A DNA stretch of 64,000 nt from Akkermansiaceae bacterium (lineage in GTDB: Bacteria; Verrucomicrobiota; Verrucomicrobiia; Verrucomicrobiales; Akkermansiaceae): contig JANYEC010000047.1 of the NCBI GenBank assembly GCA_025363295.1, positions 62,001 to 126,000 on the forward strand, read 5' to 3'. Below, one piece after another: positions 16,860 to 25,768 of the stretch. The notes beneath the pieces were generated by a model. The model had not been told where the DNA came from. It worked only from the letters and a program-made list of their open reading frames with translations, and made no database searches. The number at the start of each line of letters is the position of its first letter. The stretch's first letter is position 1. The position numbers and the translations under genes are program-made.

Positions 16860-18401
16860 ATGACCAGCCGATATCTCACCAAAGTGCGTGCCATTACAGC
16901 CGCTGCCATCGCGTTAATCGCATTTCCCATGTCAACGCCTGCCCATGCGCAGGATGCCGCGACACCACCCCCAGCAGCGGAAGCAGTTGCCCCCACCGTT
17001 GCAACGGTTGATCAACGCCTCGCTGATTTAGAGAGCTATATCAACAATGTTGGGGTGGGTGGTCCAGTCACAGCTCCTTGGACCTCGAAAGTCGCCGGAG
17101 CTCCCGGTCCCGGTCATAATGCATGGCTGATGACCTCTGCTGCTCTCGTGCTTTTCATGACACTTCCAGGTCTTGCCCTCTTTTATGGTGGCCTCGTCCG
17201 GAAAAAGAACATTCTCAGCGTGATGGCCCAGTGCCTTGGTTGCGCCGGAATGGTCACTGTCCTTTGGTGGGCCTTCGGATACAGCCTTGTTTTCGGTAAA
17301 AGTTTCACCGGAACTGCCCTTGAGCCGTTTTTGGGTGGCACTGAGTTCTTCTTCCTCGAGGGAGTGACAGGGGCACCTAACACGGACTACTGCTACTGGG
17401 TTTCCCAAAACGTCTTCTGCATGTATCAGCTCATGTTCGCGATCATCACTCCTGCGCTGATCATTGGCTCCATCGCCGAGCGCATGAAATTCAGCGCTAT
17501 TATGACTTTCATCTTCGTCTGGATGTTTGTGATCTATTTCCCAATGGCCCACATGGTCTGGGGCGTGACTGGCCTCATGAACGGGGTTTGGAATGGTGCC
17601 GCCAAGATTGCCGCAATCGACTTCGCGGGTGGAACAGTGGTTCACATGACTTCAGGCTGGAGTGCTCTTGTTCTCTGCATCATTCTCGGCAAGCGCCTCG
17701 GCTTCGGAAAGGAAAAGATGTCTCCACACAGCATGGTGCTTTGTATGGTCGGCACGGGCATGCTCTGGGTTGGCTGGTATGGTTTCAATGCCGGATCCGC
17801 CCTCGCCGCTGATGGCATTGCAGGCAACGCTTTCCTCACCACAACCCTCGCCGCCGCTACAGCGGGCACGGTTTGGGGTCTCATGGAAAAAATCCTGAAA
17901 GGCCAACCTTCCATCCTCGGCATCTGCTCGGGTATCGTCGCAGGCCTCGTTGTGATCACCCCTGCTTGCGGTTTCGTCAACGCGTCCGGCGCAATGATCA
18001 TCGGCGTGCTCGCTGCGATCGTTCCCTACATTTTCGTAATGTATATCAAAGGCATTGTCGGATATGACGACGCACTCGACACCTTCGGCGTTCACGCAGT
18101 AGGCGGCACCATGGGAGCAATCCTAACGGGTATTCTCGCCACCAACGAAGTAAATGGCAACCTGCTCGTGACCGATCCTGCGAACTATGCCACTACTAAC
18201 GGTTTGGCCAAACTCGTCGCCAATGGCGGACTGGTTGGAGAACAACTCAAGGCGGTAGCAATCACCTTGGTCATCTCCGTCGTAGGCACGGTAATCATCG
18301 CCTTTGTCCTCAAGGCCGTCCTCGGACTCCGCCCAACTGCGGAAGTGGAAACCCTTGGACTCGACATCACCGAACACGGCGAAGAAGGTTACGAACATTG
18401 A
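16860..18401 (+). CDS. amtB: Ammonium transporter
   Basis: 513 aa from ATG 16860 (MTSRYLTKVRAITAAA). The N-terminus is a signal peptide ending near AHAQ, followed by an extracytoplasmic linker and the 11-helix Amt core, beginning NAWLMTSAALVLFMTLPGLA with the conserved ALFYGGL. Typical Amt segments follow: FAGGTVVHMTSGWSALV holds the first pore His, and DDALDTFGVHAVGGTMGAIL the second. It is an inner-membrane channel for ammonium uptake. The sigma-54 promoter upstream fits nitrogen control. No glnK lies next to it, which is unusual for amtB. Followed by a strong terminator. Confidence 0.96.
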   Translation: MTSRYLTKVRAITAAAIALIAFPMSTPAHAQDAATPPPAAEAVAPTVATVDQRLADLESYINNVGVGGPVTAPWTSKVAGAPGPGHNAWLMTSAALVLFMTLPGLALFYGGLVRKKNILSVMAQCLGCAGMVTVLWWAFGYSLVFGKSFTGTALEPFLGGTEFFFLEGVTGAPNTDYCYWVSQNVFCMYQLMFAIITPALIIGSIAERMKFSAIMTFIFVWMFVIYFPMAHMVWGVTGLMNGVWNGAAKIAAIDFAGGTVVHMTSGWSALVLCIILGKRLGFGKEKMSPHSMVLCMVGTGMLWVGWYGFNAGSALAADGIAGNAFLTTTLAAATAGTVWGLMEKILKGQPSILGICSGIVAGLVVITPACGFVNASGAMIIGVLAAIVPYIFVMYIKGIVGYDDALDTFGVHAVGGTMGAILTGILATNEVNGNLLVTDPANYATTNGLAKLVANGGLVGEQLKAVAITLVISVVGTVIIAFVLKAVLGLRPTAEVETLGLDITEHGEEGYEH

Positions 18402-18427
18402 ATGCTTGATTGAATCGATTCTGTCAG

Positions 18428-18462
18428 CGGGCGGGCCGGAAACGGCCCGCCCGTTTTCGTTT
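18428..18462 (+). terminator. Strong intrinsic terminator of amtB
   Basis: An 11-bp perfect GC stem (18428-18438 with 18443-18453), GAAA tetraloop, then TTTTCGTTT. The next open frame can begin only 34 bases later. Confidence 0.92.
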
Positions 18463-18495
18463 GCAGCAAGTCCTCAAGCAAGCTCCTCTGTGCGC

Positions 18496-18930
18496 GTGAA
18501 ACTTCACTCACTGCGGAAATTCCTGTGGATAGCCTTGCTGCTCTCCGCTGCATTTGCGGCATGGGCGTGGTTCCGCCCCTATGCTTGGAATCCCGCTCCG
18601 GCAGCCCGATGCAAAGTTGTCGGAGTTCAAGTGACTCAAGATCAGTCTTTTTTCTGGGTCGAGGCACACTTGAGGGTCAATCCCGGGATGACTCACGATC
18701 TCGAAAAACCCGTTTCTCTGGTGGCAGCTGGCCGTTTACTGGAACCCGCCGATACCACCTTCGGCAGCACTAACGGACAAGGCACCACCGATATCTGGCT
18801 GAAATTTTGGCTCCAACGTGAAGATACCGCCGGACCTCTAACACTTAACATCAATGACGGGAAACTCAGCATCAAGGCTAACGAGGGTATTCCCCCGCAA
18901 AGCAAATACTACATCTCAAACCATTGGTAA
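18496..18930 (+). CDS. Membrane-anchored hypothetical protein
   Basis: 144 aa if translation starts at GTG 18496 (VKLHSLRKFLWIALLL); a GTG two codons earlier is possible, and the longer frame overlaps amtB and was rejected. One N-terminal membrane segment, FLWIALLLSAAFAAWAWF, leaves about 115 residues outside the membrane. They read as a small beta-rich domain with QDQSFFWVEAHLRVNPGMTH near the middle. It ends 3 bases before coaX and is likely translated with it. I do not recognise the family. Confidence 0.6.
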   Translation: MKLHSLRKFLWIALLLSAAFAAWAWFRPYAWNPAPAARCKVVGVQVTQDQSFFWVEAHLRVNPGMTHDLEKPVSLVAAGRLLEPADTTFGSTNGQGTTDIWLKFWLQREDTAGPLTLNINDGKLSIKANEGIPPQSKYYISNHW

Positions 18931-18933
18931 TTC

Positions 18934-19683
18934 ATGGCCTGGCTCCTCATCGACAATTCTAACACTCGCACTAAATTCGCGCTCGGCGACGCAAACGGCT
19001 TACTCGATTGGCGCGGCGTGATTCCAACCCCTGAGGTCTCGCACGAAACATTGAACCACCTCCTCGAGGACGTCACATACGAAGCGACGATCATTTGTTC
19101 CGTGGTTCCTGGAAAAGCAGCCGTGTTAGAATCGTGGTTTTCCAACCGTGTGCCCCTGCATTTTCTCAATCATCTGAGCCCTCTGGGAATGGCGATCGAT
19201 TACCCGAATCCCCCACAGATCGGTGCTGATCGCCTCGCAAACGCCGCCGGCGTAATGACCCGCCACCGAGTTCCCGCCATCATCATCGACTTCGGAACTG
19301 CCGTCACTTTCGACGTTATTTCCGCAGAACCCGCGTATTGCGGCGGAGTGATCGCACCCGGATTGGGAGCCATGTCGGGCTACCTCACGCGAAAAACCGC
19401 ATTGCTTCCGGAAATCGAACTCGTCGAGCCACCCTCAGCGATCGGTAAATCCACCGTCCATGCGATGCAAGTGGGCGCGGTCATCGGCTACCGCGGACTT
19501 GTAAGAGAGATCCTCGCCCAGATTTGCAAGGAACTTCCCGGCAAACCGGCCATCATCGCCACCGGTGGTGATGCAGCGCTTATCGCGAAAGGCCTTCCCG
19601 AAATCCACGCCATCGATTCAGACATTACCCTTGATGGCCTCCGCCAAGTCGCCGTGCGCTTGTTTTCCAGCGCCGGCCGGTAA
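18934..19683 (+). CDS. coaX: Type III pantothenate kinase
   Basis: 249 aa from ATG 18934 (MAWLLIDNSNTRTKFALG). It phosphorylates pantothenate as the first step to coenzyme A; type III enzymes are not inhibited by CoA. The ASKHA-fold phosphate-1 loop is DNSNTRTKF, the substrate and catalytic region is PPQIGADRLANAAG with the conserved GxDR, phosphate-2 is DFGTAVTFDV, and the adenosine motif is ATGGDAALI. Length is typical. No coaA is seen in the window. The hypothetical membrane protein precedes it closely and a ROK kinase follows. Confidence 0.94.
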   Translation: MAWLLIDNSNTRTKFALGDANGLLDWRGVIPTPEVSHETLNHLLEDVTYEATIICSVVPGKAAVLESWFSNRVPLHFLNHLSPLGMAIDYPNPPQIGADRLANAAGVMTRHRVPAIIIDFGTAVTFDVISAEPAYCGGVIAPGLGAMSGYLTRKTALLPEIELVEPPSAIGKSTVHAMQVGAVIGYRGLVREILAQICKELPGKPAIIATGGDAALIAKGLPEIHAIDSDITLDGLRQVAVRLFSSAGR

Positions 19684-19727
19684 TAAAAAACGTGCCATTC
19701 GTTCCTGAACCGATAGTTTTTGCCGCG

Positions 19728-20678
19728 ATGAACGACAGCCCACTTGCCATAGGAATCGACTTTGGCGGAACCAGCATAAAAATCGCTGTCGTTTATCAAA
19801 GCCACCTCATCGACCAAGCCCCGCCAATCGCGACGCAGGAATTTGGGGAACGTGGGCCACTGATCGACGCGATTGTGCGATCCGTCGAGGACTTGCGAGC
19901 CCGTCACGCAAGAATCGCCTCCGTCGGTGTCGGCATGCCGGGATTTGTAAATTTTGAAAAAGGTCTGATCCACGGCCTCACCAATGTTCCGGGTTGGCAA
20001 GATGTTCCGCTCAAACAAATTCTCGAAGCACGCACCGGTCTCCCGGTTGTAGTCGATAACGACGCGAACTGCATGGCTTTTGCGGAGTGGCGCTGTGGTG
20101 CAGGTCGCGGATTTCAAAACGTCGTCTTCATGTCCCTAGGCACTGGCGTCGGCGGGGCCATCATTGCGAACGGACAAATGATCCGCGGCATGTGCCATGG
20201 AGCCGGAGAAATCGGACAAACCTCCATCGATTATCAAGGCCGTGTCGGCCATTATGGAAACAAAGGGGCACTGGAGGACTACGTCGGAAACAACGAAATC
20301 GCCGCCAGAGCTCACGATGCCTACCGTGCCGCTGGCGTTCAAAAACCTCTCGAAGAATGCACCCCTGCCGCCTTGGCCCATGCAGCCCACCTCGGTGATA
20401 CGATCGCGGCTTCTCTCTGGAATGAAACCGGGCAAATGTTAGCGACTGCCGCCATGAACCTCTGTTGGCTGCTCAACCCCGAGGCGATCGTCATCGGCGG
20501 AGGAGTCGCCCGCGCCGGAAATTTGCTGTTTCACCCGTTTGAGAAACATCTTTTCGCCCAGCTCTCCGGGCCGTTCAAAGATGCGCTGAGAATTCTACCT
20601 GCCGCTTTCGGACACGAAGCAGGCATCATTGGTGCCGCAGCGCTCGCCCGCGAACATGCAGCCCAACCCGGAAACTAA
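19728..20678 (+). CDS. ROK family sugar kinase, glucokinase-like
   Basis: 316 aa from ATG 19728 ([20 protein letters not shown]); a GTG at 19692 would add 12 residues. ROK proteins are ASKHA-fold sugar kinases or repressors; no helix-turn-helix precedes the kinase core here, so a kinase is expected. Seen: phosphate-1 [25 protein letters not shown], catalytic Asp in [27 protein letters not shown], and [11 protein letters not shown]. The cysteine zinc motif common in ROK proteins is not evident after the GxGE segment. Glucose is the likeliest substrate by family, not proven. zwf and opcA lie 14 kb away. Confidence 0.85.
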   Translation: MNDSPLAIGIDFGGTSIKIAVVYQSHLIDQAPPIATQEFGERGPLIDAIVRSVEDLRARHARIASVGVGMPGFVNFEKGLIHGLTNVPGWQDVPLKQILEARTGLPVVVDNDANCMAFAEWRCGAGRGFQNVVFMSLGTGVGGAIIANGQMIRGMCHGAGEIGQTSIDYQGRVGHYGNKGALEDYVGNNEIAARAHDAYRAAGVQKPLEECTPAALAHAAHLGDTIAASLWNETGQMLATAAMNLCWLLNPEAIVIGGGVARAGNLLFHPFEKHLFAQLSGPFKDALRILPAAFGHEAGIIGAAALAREHAAQPGN

Positions 20679-20749
20679 GATCATTTTGGCTTCTGCTGAA
20701 GTTTCCGGTTTGCAAGTTCGCTTTCCCACCTTTCAATCCTGACCTGTCC

Positions 20750-22423
20750 ATGAGCTATCCTACCTGCCGCATTGCCATCGGAGCCGATCACGGCGCCGTC
20801 GATCTGAAAAACGCCGTCGTCAAACACCTCCAATCACTCGGCCACGAAGTCAACGACTTCGGCACGAACAGCACCGCCTCTGTGGACTATTCGGATTATG
20901 CGAACCTCGTGGCCCGTAATGTGGCAGATGGCACTTATGATTTTGGCATTCTTGCCTGCACCTCGGGCGTCGGCATGTGCATCGCCGCAAACCGCCACCG
21001 CCACGTCCGCGCGGCGAATGTTAGAACTGTGGATGAAGCCACCATCACACGCTCGCACAACGACGCCAATGTGCTCTGCCTCGCCGGAAAATACACCGAC
21101 GAAGCAACCGCCATCGAAATGGCAGACGCGTTTCTCTCCACCGCTTTCGAAGGTGGCCGCCACGTGGGTCGCATTTGTAAATCTTCCGGCAGCCGCATCT
21201 CCGAGACTGACCCCGCCATTTATGCTGCGATCACTGCCGAGGAGCATCGCCAGCGGAACAATATCGAGCTGATCGCTTCCGAAAATTTCACCTCCCCCGC
21301 CGTAATGGAGGCCCAAGGCTCAGTCCTCACTAACAAGTATGCGGAAGGCTATCCCGGCAAGCGCTGGTATGGCGGATGTGAAAATGTCGATGTCGTCGAG
21401 CAACTCGCAATCGACCGCGCGAAGCAACTCTTCGGCGCAGAACACGCCAACGTCCAGCCGCACTCCGGCTCCCAAGCAAACACCGCCGTTTACTTCTCCG
21501 TGCTCAAGCCCGGCGATAAAATCTTCACCATGGATCTCGCCCATGGCGGACACCTAACACACGGTCACAAGGCGAACTTCTCCGGCCGTTTTTACGATGT
21601 CACACACTACGGAGTTTCTCCGGACGACGAGCGCATCAACTACGATGAGTTAGAGAAAACCGCCCGCGAGATTAAGCCAGCGCTGATCACTGTGGGGGCT
21701 TCCGCTTACTCCCGCGTTATCGACTTCGAACGCATGGGAAAACTTGCGAAAGAAGTCGGAGCTTATTTGTTTGTCGATATGGCGCACATCGCCGGCCTCG
21801 TCGCTGCCGGGCTGCATCCAAGCCCGTTCCCGCATGCGGATTTCGTGACATCGACCACGCACAAATCCCTGCGCGGCCCTCGTGGCGGCATCATTTTGTG
21901 CAAAGAAGAGTTTGCTAAAAAAATCGATTCGCAAGTCTTTCCCGGCATCCAAGGTGGACCGCTCATGCACGTCATCGCCGCGAAGGCCATCTGCTTTGGT
22001 GAAGCGCTTAAGCCTGAGTTCAAAGAATACTCCGCGCAGGTCATCAAGAACGCCCAGGCCATCGCTGCTAGACTTACCACTCACGGTTTCCGCATCTGCT
22101 CCGGCGGCACGGACAATCATGTGATGTTAGTGGACCTCCGCAACAAGAACCTCAATGGCACCGATGCCTCGCACGCCCTCGACGAAGCGGGGATCACCGT
22201 CAACAAAAACGGCATCCCCTTCGACACCGGTAGCCCGATGAAACCCAGCGGTATCCGCATCGGCACGCCTGCGATCACCACCCGCGGCATGAAGGAAGTC
22301 CATGTCGAGCAAGTCGCGGATTTCATCGCAGAAGCCCTATCAGATCACACCAACACCGCAAAGCTCCACGCCATCCGCGACCGAGTCTTCGCCTTCAACC
22401 GAGCGTTCCCGCTGCCCTGGTGA
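20750..22423 (+). CDS. glyA: Fused ribose-5-phosphate isomerase B and serine hydroxymethyltransferase
   Basis: 557 aa in one uninterrupted frame from ATG 20750. Residues 1-145 are Rpi[11 protein letters not shown], the catalytic-Cys loop [16 protein letters not shown] (Cys70), [15 protein letters not shown], and the GGRHVGRI C-terminal motif. Residues 152-557 are a full Gly[30 protein letters not shown], and the PLP lysine in [10 protein letters not shown] (Lys372). The first activity interconverts ribose- and ribulose-5-phosphate; the second makes glycine and methylene-THF from serine. There is no stop or internal start signal at the junction (about 21190-21203). Both halves keep their key residues. 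Its last 43 codons recur as a remnant at 31561-31692. Confidence 0.95.
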   Translation: MSYPTCRIAIGADHGAVDLKNAVVKHLQSLGHEVNDFGTNSTASVDYSDYANLVARNVADGTYDFGILACTSGVGMCIAANRHRHVRAANVRTVDEATITRSHNDANVLCLAGKYTDEATAIEMADAFLSTAFEGGRHVGRICKSSGSRISETDPAIYAAITAEEHRQRNNIELIASENFTSPAVMEAQGSVLTNKYAEGYPGKRWYGGCENVDVVEQLAIDRAKQLFGAEHANVQPHSGSQANTAVYFSVLKPGDKIFTMDLAHGGHLTHGHKANFSGRFYDVTHYGVSPDDERINYDELEKTAREIKPALITVGASAYSRVIDFERMGKLAKEVGAYLFVDMAHIAGLVAAGLHPSPFPHADFVTSTTHKSLRGPRGGIILCKEEFAKKIDSQVFPGIQGGPLMHVIAAKAICFGEALKPEFKEYSAQVIKNAQAIAARLTTHGFRICSGGTDNHVMLVDLRNKNLNGTDASHALDEAGITVNKNGIPFDTGSPMKPSGIRIGTPAITTRGMKEVHVEQVADFIAEALSDHTNTAKLHAIRDRVFAFNRAFPLPW

Positions 22424-22867
22424 AGTTTCGGAATTTCTAAAAATCGGCGATGGAACGCGTTCAAATTGAACGCTGAGTAACCGGGGTCATGACCGGGATC
22501 AGTCCTGAATGGTCGGCACACGGGAACATGGATTTCGGAGCTCGATGGCTGGCCTGCGTCTCCACTCCCCCATGCTAAACCCGGAACATTACTGCTCAAG
22601 AGCGTAGGGTTCGTGGTCAGAGCTACTGACTAGGTTTTCTCTATAAGACTCTTTTATTCTCTGTTTCAAGCCGGTTTACCCCGACGCTTTCACTGGCCCC
22701 ATCGACGGTCCGATCCAGGCTGCAATGATCCATCTTGGCCCCAACATCCTGGTTTTCGTGACTTCGGTTAAACTTCTGCGGGTAAAAATCGAGGGCTGAA
22801 CTTCGCAGCCATCCGATCCACTATCTTCCTTCTGAGTGCCACCTGACCGATTTCCGTCGACGGAAAG
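22424..22867. other. 444-base gap after glyA, no recognised gene
   Basis: No convincing coding sequence on either strand. It holds a 17-base palindrome centred at 22465 (GCGTTCAAATTGAACGC) and a shorter one at 22485-22494 (GGTCATGACC). The palindrome close to the glyA stop could be a terminator without a T run, an operator or an element end. The gap marks the left edge of the metal-resistance region. Confidence 0.4.
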
Positions 22868-24013
22868 TCAATGGTGACCTTGAAGGCCGTGCCAACCTTG
22901 CCATGCCATGTAAGCCGCAAGTGTTAGCAGCAAAGCACATGATATGTAGGGGGCCTTGCGCATCAGGTTGCCAAATCCAGTGAACTTCTTTTCCGCATGT
23001 TTAATGCTCCACGCCGCGACCGCTCCAACAGTTACCATCGTCAGGGCGAGGCCAAAACTAAATGCGGCGACCAGCGCGAACCCCAGCGTGTATTGCTTTA
23101 CCTGCATACACACGATCAACACCGTGAACGCCGCAGGGCATGGCAGCAGGCCGCCGGTTAGTCCGAAAAGAACGATTTGCGGCGTGGTGACCTCGCGGTT
23201 CATGAAGCGCTTTTGAATATCGAGGGCGTGAGCCGCTTCGTGCGCGTCCTGAAAATCCGCCCCGGCAGGCAGATCACCATGATCATGCGAATGCCCGTGA
23301 TCGTGTTCACGGAATTCCACGGGATAGCTGTGCGAGTGACCGGAGTGGGAAACCGTAAGAGTCAAGTCGAATTCATGCGGCTCCGGAATGTCGGTCGTCG
23401 ATTCGAGATAGCCGTCCTTCGTCACGAAGGCGAACGTCTGGCGCTCGCCACCGTGACGCACCGTTTCGATGATCACGCTGGAGGGTTCGGGAAGATACGA
23501 TTTCCCATGCTCGGAAAAGGCCAACCGGAACACAGGAGGCACACCCGTTTCAAAGACTGATAGATTCACGATGCCGTGGCCGGTGTTGATCAGCTTGGTA
23601 TCGTCGTGTCCGTGGGCGTGGTGCTCATGTGCCGCAGCGGCTTTGGTATCCCGCCGGGTTCGCCAGAACATCCAGAGGGCAAGCGCTACGATTATCAGGG
23701 CTGAAACAAGTTGGAAATACGGTTCGGTCGTTTCGGCATTCCATTGGCTGCCATACCTGAGGGCCACCGCCGCAAGTGCCCAGATGATCAGCGAGTGGGA
23801 GAAGGCAGCGGAGAGCCCTAACAAGACGGCCTGCCCGACGGTCCCCCGCACCGCGACGATGAACGCCGCCATCATCGTCTTGGAATGTCCCGGCTCCAGG
23901 CCGTGCAACGCACCCAGCAGAATGGCGGTGGGAATGAAGAGCCACGCATGCGAAGCTCCTTGGGACAAAGCTTGAGAGAAATCGGTGAGTGCCAACAACA
24001 TGAAAAGGAACAT
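22868..24013 (-). CDS. NicO/RcnA-type nickel-cobalt exporter
   Basis: 381 aa from ATG 24013 (MFLFMLLALTDFSQ); the longer open frame would run into the divergent sensor gene. About six membrane helices: HLEPGH-type motif ALHGLEPGHSKTMMAAFIVA near residue 45, and after a long insert FGLTGGLLPCPAAFTVLIVC. Two His-rich stretches (AHEHHAHGHDD and EHDHGHSHDHG) flank a beta-rich insert of about 120 residues. RcnA and relatives export Ni(II) and Co(II) across the inner membrane. The divergent sensor with a Ni-type ligand set supports that role. The insert is larger than in E. coli RcnA. Confidence 0.88.
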   Translation of the reverse strand: MFLFMLLALTDFSQALSQGASHAWLFIPTAILLGALHGLEPGHSKTMMAAFIVAVRGTVGQAVLLGLSAAFSHSLIIWALAAVALRYGSQWNAETTEPYFQLVSALIIVALALWMFWRTRRDTKAAAAHEHHAHGHDDTKLINTGHGIVNLSVFETGVPPVFRLAFSEHGKSYLPEPSSVIIETVRHGGERQTFAFVTKDGYLESTTDIPEPHEFDLTLTVSHSGHSHSYPVEFREHDHGHSHDHGDLPAGADFQDAHEAAHALDIQKRFMNREVTTPQIVLFGLTGGLLPCPAAFTVLIVCMQVKQYTLGFALVAAFSFGLALTMVTVGAVAAWSIKHAEKKFTGFGNLMRKAPYISCALLLTLAAYMAWQGWHGLQGHH

Positions 24014-24026
24014 ACCCCCATACCCC
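24011..24026. promoter_or_regulatory. Candidate metal-sensor operator
   Basis: Two tandem copies of CATACCCC lie in the 71-base spacer between exporter and sensor, the first overlapping the exporter start codon. RcnR/CsoR-family operators are C- or G-tracts flanked by TA-rich ends, so this is the best operator candidate. Not proven. Confidence 0.35.
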
Positions 24027-24084
24027 TTCTTGCCAAGCCCGTATTCATGCTGTTTTCTGCGGTCAGCCAAATCCGTCTCCGCCC

Positions 24085-24372
24085 ATGAAAAAACACACCC
24101 ATGTCCATCCACCCGCCGAAAAGCGGGCGCTGCAAATCCGCCTGCGCAAGATCGCCGGTCAAATCGCCGCGATCGAACGGATGCTCGATGAAGACAGCGA
24201 TTGTCCCGACGTGCTCACCCAGGTCGTGTCTGTCAGAAAAGCCCTCAAGTCTTTCGCCCAAGTGATTATCCACCAGCACACCAAGGAATGTATCGAGCAC
24301 GCGAGCAACCCGAAAGAGAGCCAAAGAATGCTGAGGGAGCTGCTCATGGTTCTGGAACGCTATGTGGATTGA
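24085..24372 (+). CDS. CsoR/RcnR-family metal-sensing repressor (nickel-type ligands)
   Basis: 95 aa from ATG 24085. All-alpha DUF156 protein with the typical RLRKIAGQIAAIERMLDED N-terminal helix that carries DNA-contacting basic residues. Candidate ligands are His8, Cys40, His65 and Cys69. The spacings (32, 25 and 4) match the W-X-Y-Z fingerprint of the family, and a His-Cys-His-Cys set is the one described for the nickel sensor InrS; CsoR has only the Cys-His-Cys triad and RcnR has His in the last place. As a repressor it should leave DNA on metal binding and release the divergent exporter. hisD follows 6 bases later on the same strand. Confidence 0.9.
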   Translation: MKKHTHVHPPAEKRALQIRLRKIAGQIAAIERMLDEDSDCPDVLTQVVSVRKALKSFAQVIIHQHTKECIEHASNPKESQRMLRELLMVLERYVD

Positions 24373-24378
24373 GATCGC

Positions 24379-25644
24379 ATGAAAATTCTATCCACACAAT
24401 CTATCGATGACGCTTGCGCGCTCGCTCGGTTGAACCGCCGCTATGCTCCGGGGCTGGAGGTCGAACAACTCGTCGCCGGCATCCTCGCTGACGTGAAAAC
24501 CCGTGGCGATGCCGCGCTGGTCGAATTGGCCCGTAAATTCGACCACGTCGACCTAACCACCGAATCGCTCCGTGTCGAACCGACGGAAATCGAGGCTTTC
24601 ACGGATCCAGCGCTGATCGCCTCCCACGCCAATGTCCTCGCCTTCGCCAAACGCGGGTTGCGGCAGGATTGGCAGATGACAAATGCCCAAGGCGCGGAGG
24701 TCGGCGAAATCTATCAACCCTTCGGCCGGGTCGGCATTTATGTGCCGGGCGGCGGTGCTCCGCTGGTGTCCACCGTCCTGATGACCGCCACGCTCGCCCA
24801 AGCGGCGGGTTGTAAGGAAATCGTCGTCTGCACTCCATGCGGCAGGGATGGCAAACTGAACCCGCAAATGCTGGTGGCATTGAAACTCTGTGGCGCAACG
24901 GAAATCTATCAAATCGGCGGCGCACAGGCCATCGCCGCCATGGCTTATGGCACGGAGACGATCCGGCCCGTGGACAAGATTTTCGGTCCCGGTAACAAAT
25001 ACGTCGTCGAGGCCAAGCGGCAGGTTTTCGGAACCGTCGCCATCGATCTGTTACCCGGGCCGAGTGAAATCATGGTGCTGTGCGACGACACGGCAAATCC
25101 GGCGTTCGTCGCAGCGGATTTGCTCGCCCAAGCCGAGCATGGTCATGACGGTGAAATTATCCTTGTCAGCACTTCATCCGCGTTGATTGCGGCGGTGCAG
25201 AAAGAGCTTCAAAAGCAACTAACCCACTTGCCTCGTGCGGAGATCATCCGCGACACCCTCGAGCACCGGGCGTGGTTGATCGAGACTGCTGACCTGCATG
25301 AAGCCATCACAATTTGTAACCGCTATGCCCCGGAGCACCTCAGTTTGATCGTGAGGGATGAAGCCGCCGCCATCGCAAAAATCCGCAATGTCGGTGCCAT
25401 TTTCCTCGGGAATTACTCACCGGTGGCCACCGGAGATTTCGTTGCTGGACCCAGTCACACACTGCCCACCGGTGGCGCGGGAAAATCCTTCTCCGGCCTC
25501 ACCGTAGATCAATTCCAGCGCCGCACCAGCATCGTAAAGTTCGACCGTGCCGCACTGGAGAAAACCACCCCGCTTGTCCAGCGCTTCGGCGAGATCGAGG
25601 GCTTGGACGCGCATTCCCGTACCGCCTCGATTCGCTTGGAATAA
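24379..25644 (+). CDS. hisD: Histidinol dehydrogenase
   Basis: 421 aa from ATG 24379. It performs the last two oxidations of histidine synthesis with NAD and a bound Zn(II). Seen are GVYVPGG-type VGIYVPGGGAPLVSTV, IFGPGNKYVVEAKRQVFGTV, the zinc and substrate residues in AEHGHDGEII, and the catalytic Glu-His in CNRYAPEHLSLI; the C-terminal GPSHTLPTGGAGKSFSGL is intact. Length is slightly under the usual 430. Its position directly behind a metal-sensor gene and inside the metal region is odd; a shared transcript would place this zinc enzyme under metal control. Confidence 0.95.
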   Translation: MKILSTQSIDDACALARLNRRYAPGLEVEQLVAGILADVKTRGDAALVELARKFDHVDLTTESLRVEPTEIEAFTDPALIASHANVLAFAKRGLRQDWQMTNAQGAEVGEIYQPFGRVGIYVPGGGAPLVSTVLMTATLAQAAGCKEIVVCTPCGRDGKLNPQMLVALKLCGATEIYQIGGAQAIAAMAYGTETIRPVDKIFGPGNKYVVEAKRQVFGTVAIDLLPGPSEIMVLCDDTANPAFVAADLLAQAEHGHDGEIILVSTSSALIAAVQKELQKQLTHLPRAEIIRDTLEHRAWLIETADLHEAITICNRYAPEHLSLIVRDEAAAIAKIRNVGAIFLGNYSPVATGDFVAGPSHTLPTGGAGKSFSGLTVDQFQRRTSIVKFDRAALEKTTPLVQRFGEIEGLDAHSRTASIRLE

Positions 25645-25648
25645 CTTC

Positions 25649-25768
25649 ATGACCACCCAGTCCGAAACCATTCCCTCGCTGTGGAAAGCCTTGCCAATAT
25701 CAAAGACCGGAAAGCTCAAAAGACTTTTTCAATCCTGCGAGGAACGCCGTCTTTTCGGAATCCGTTAG
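25649..25768 (+). pseudogene. Possible truncated gene start after hisD
   Basis: ATG 25649 lies 4 bases past the hisD stop and opens a frame of 39 codons, MTTQSETIPSLWKALPISKT onward. It runs into the end of the convergent haem-protein gene. In many operons another his gene starts this close to hisD; this may be the 5' stub of one cut off when the metal genes arrived. It could also be chance. Confidence 0.25.
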
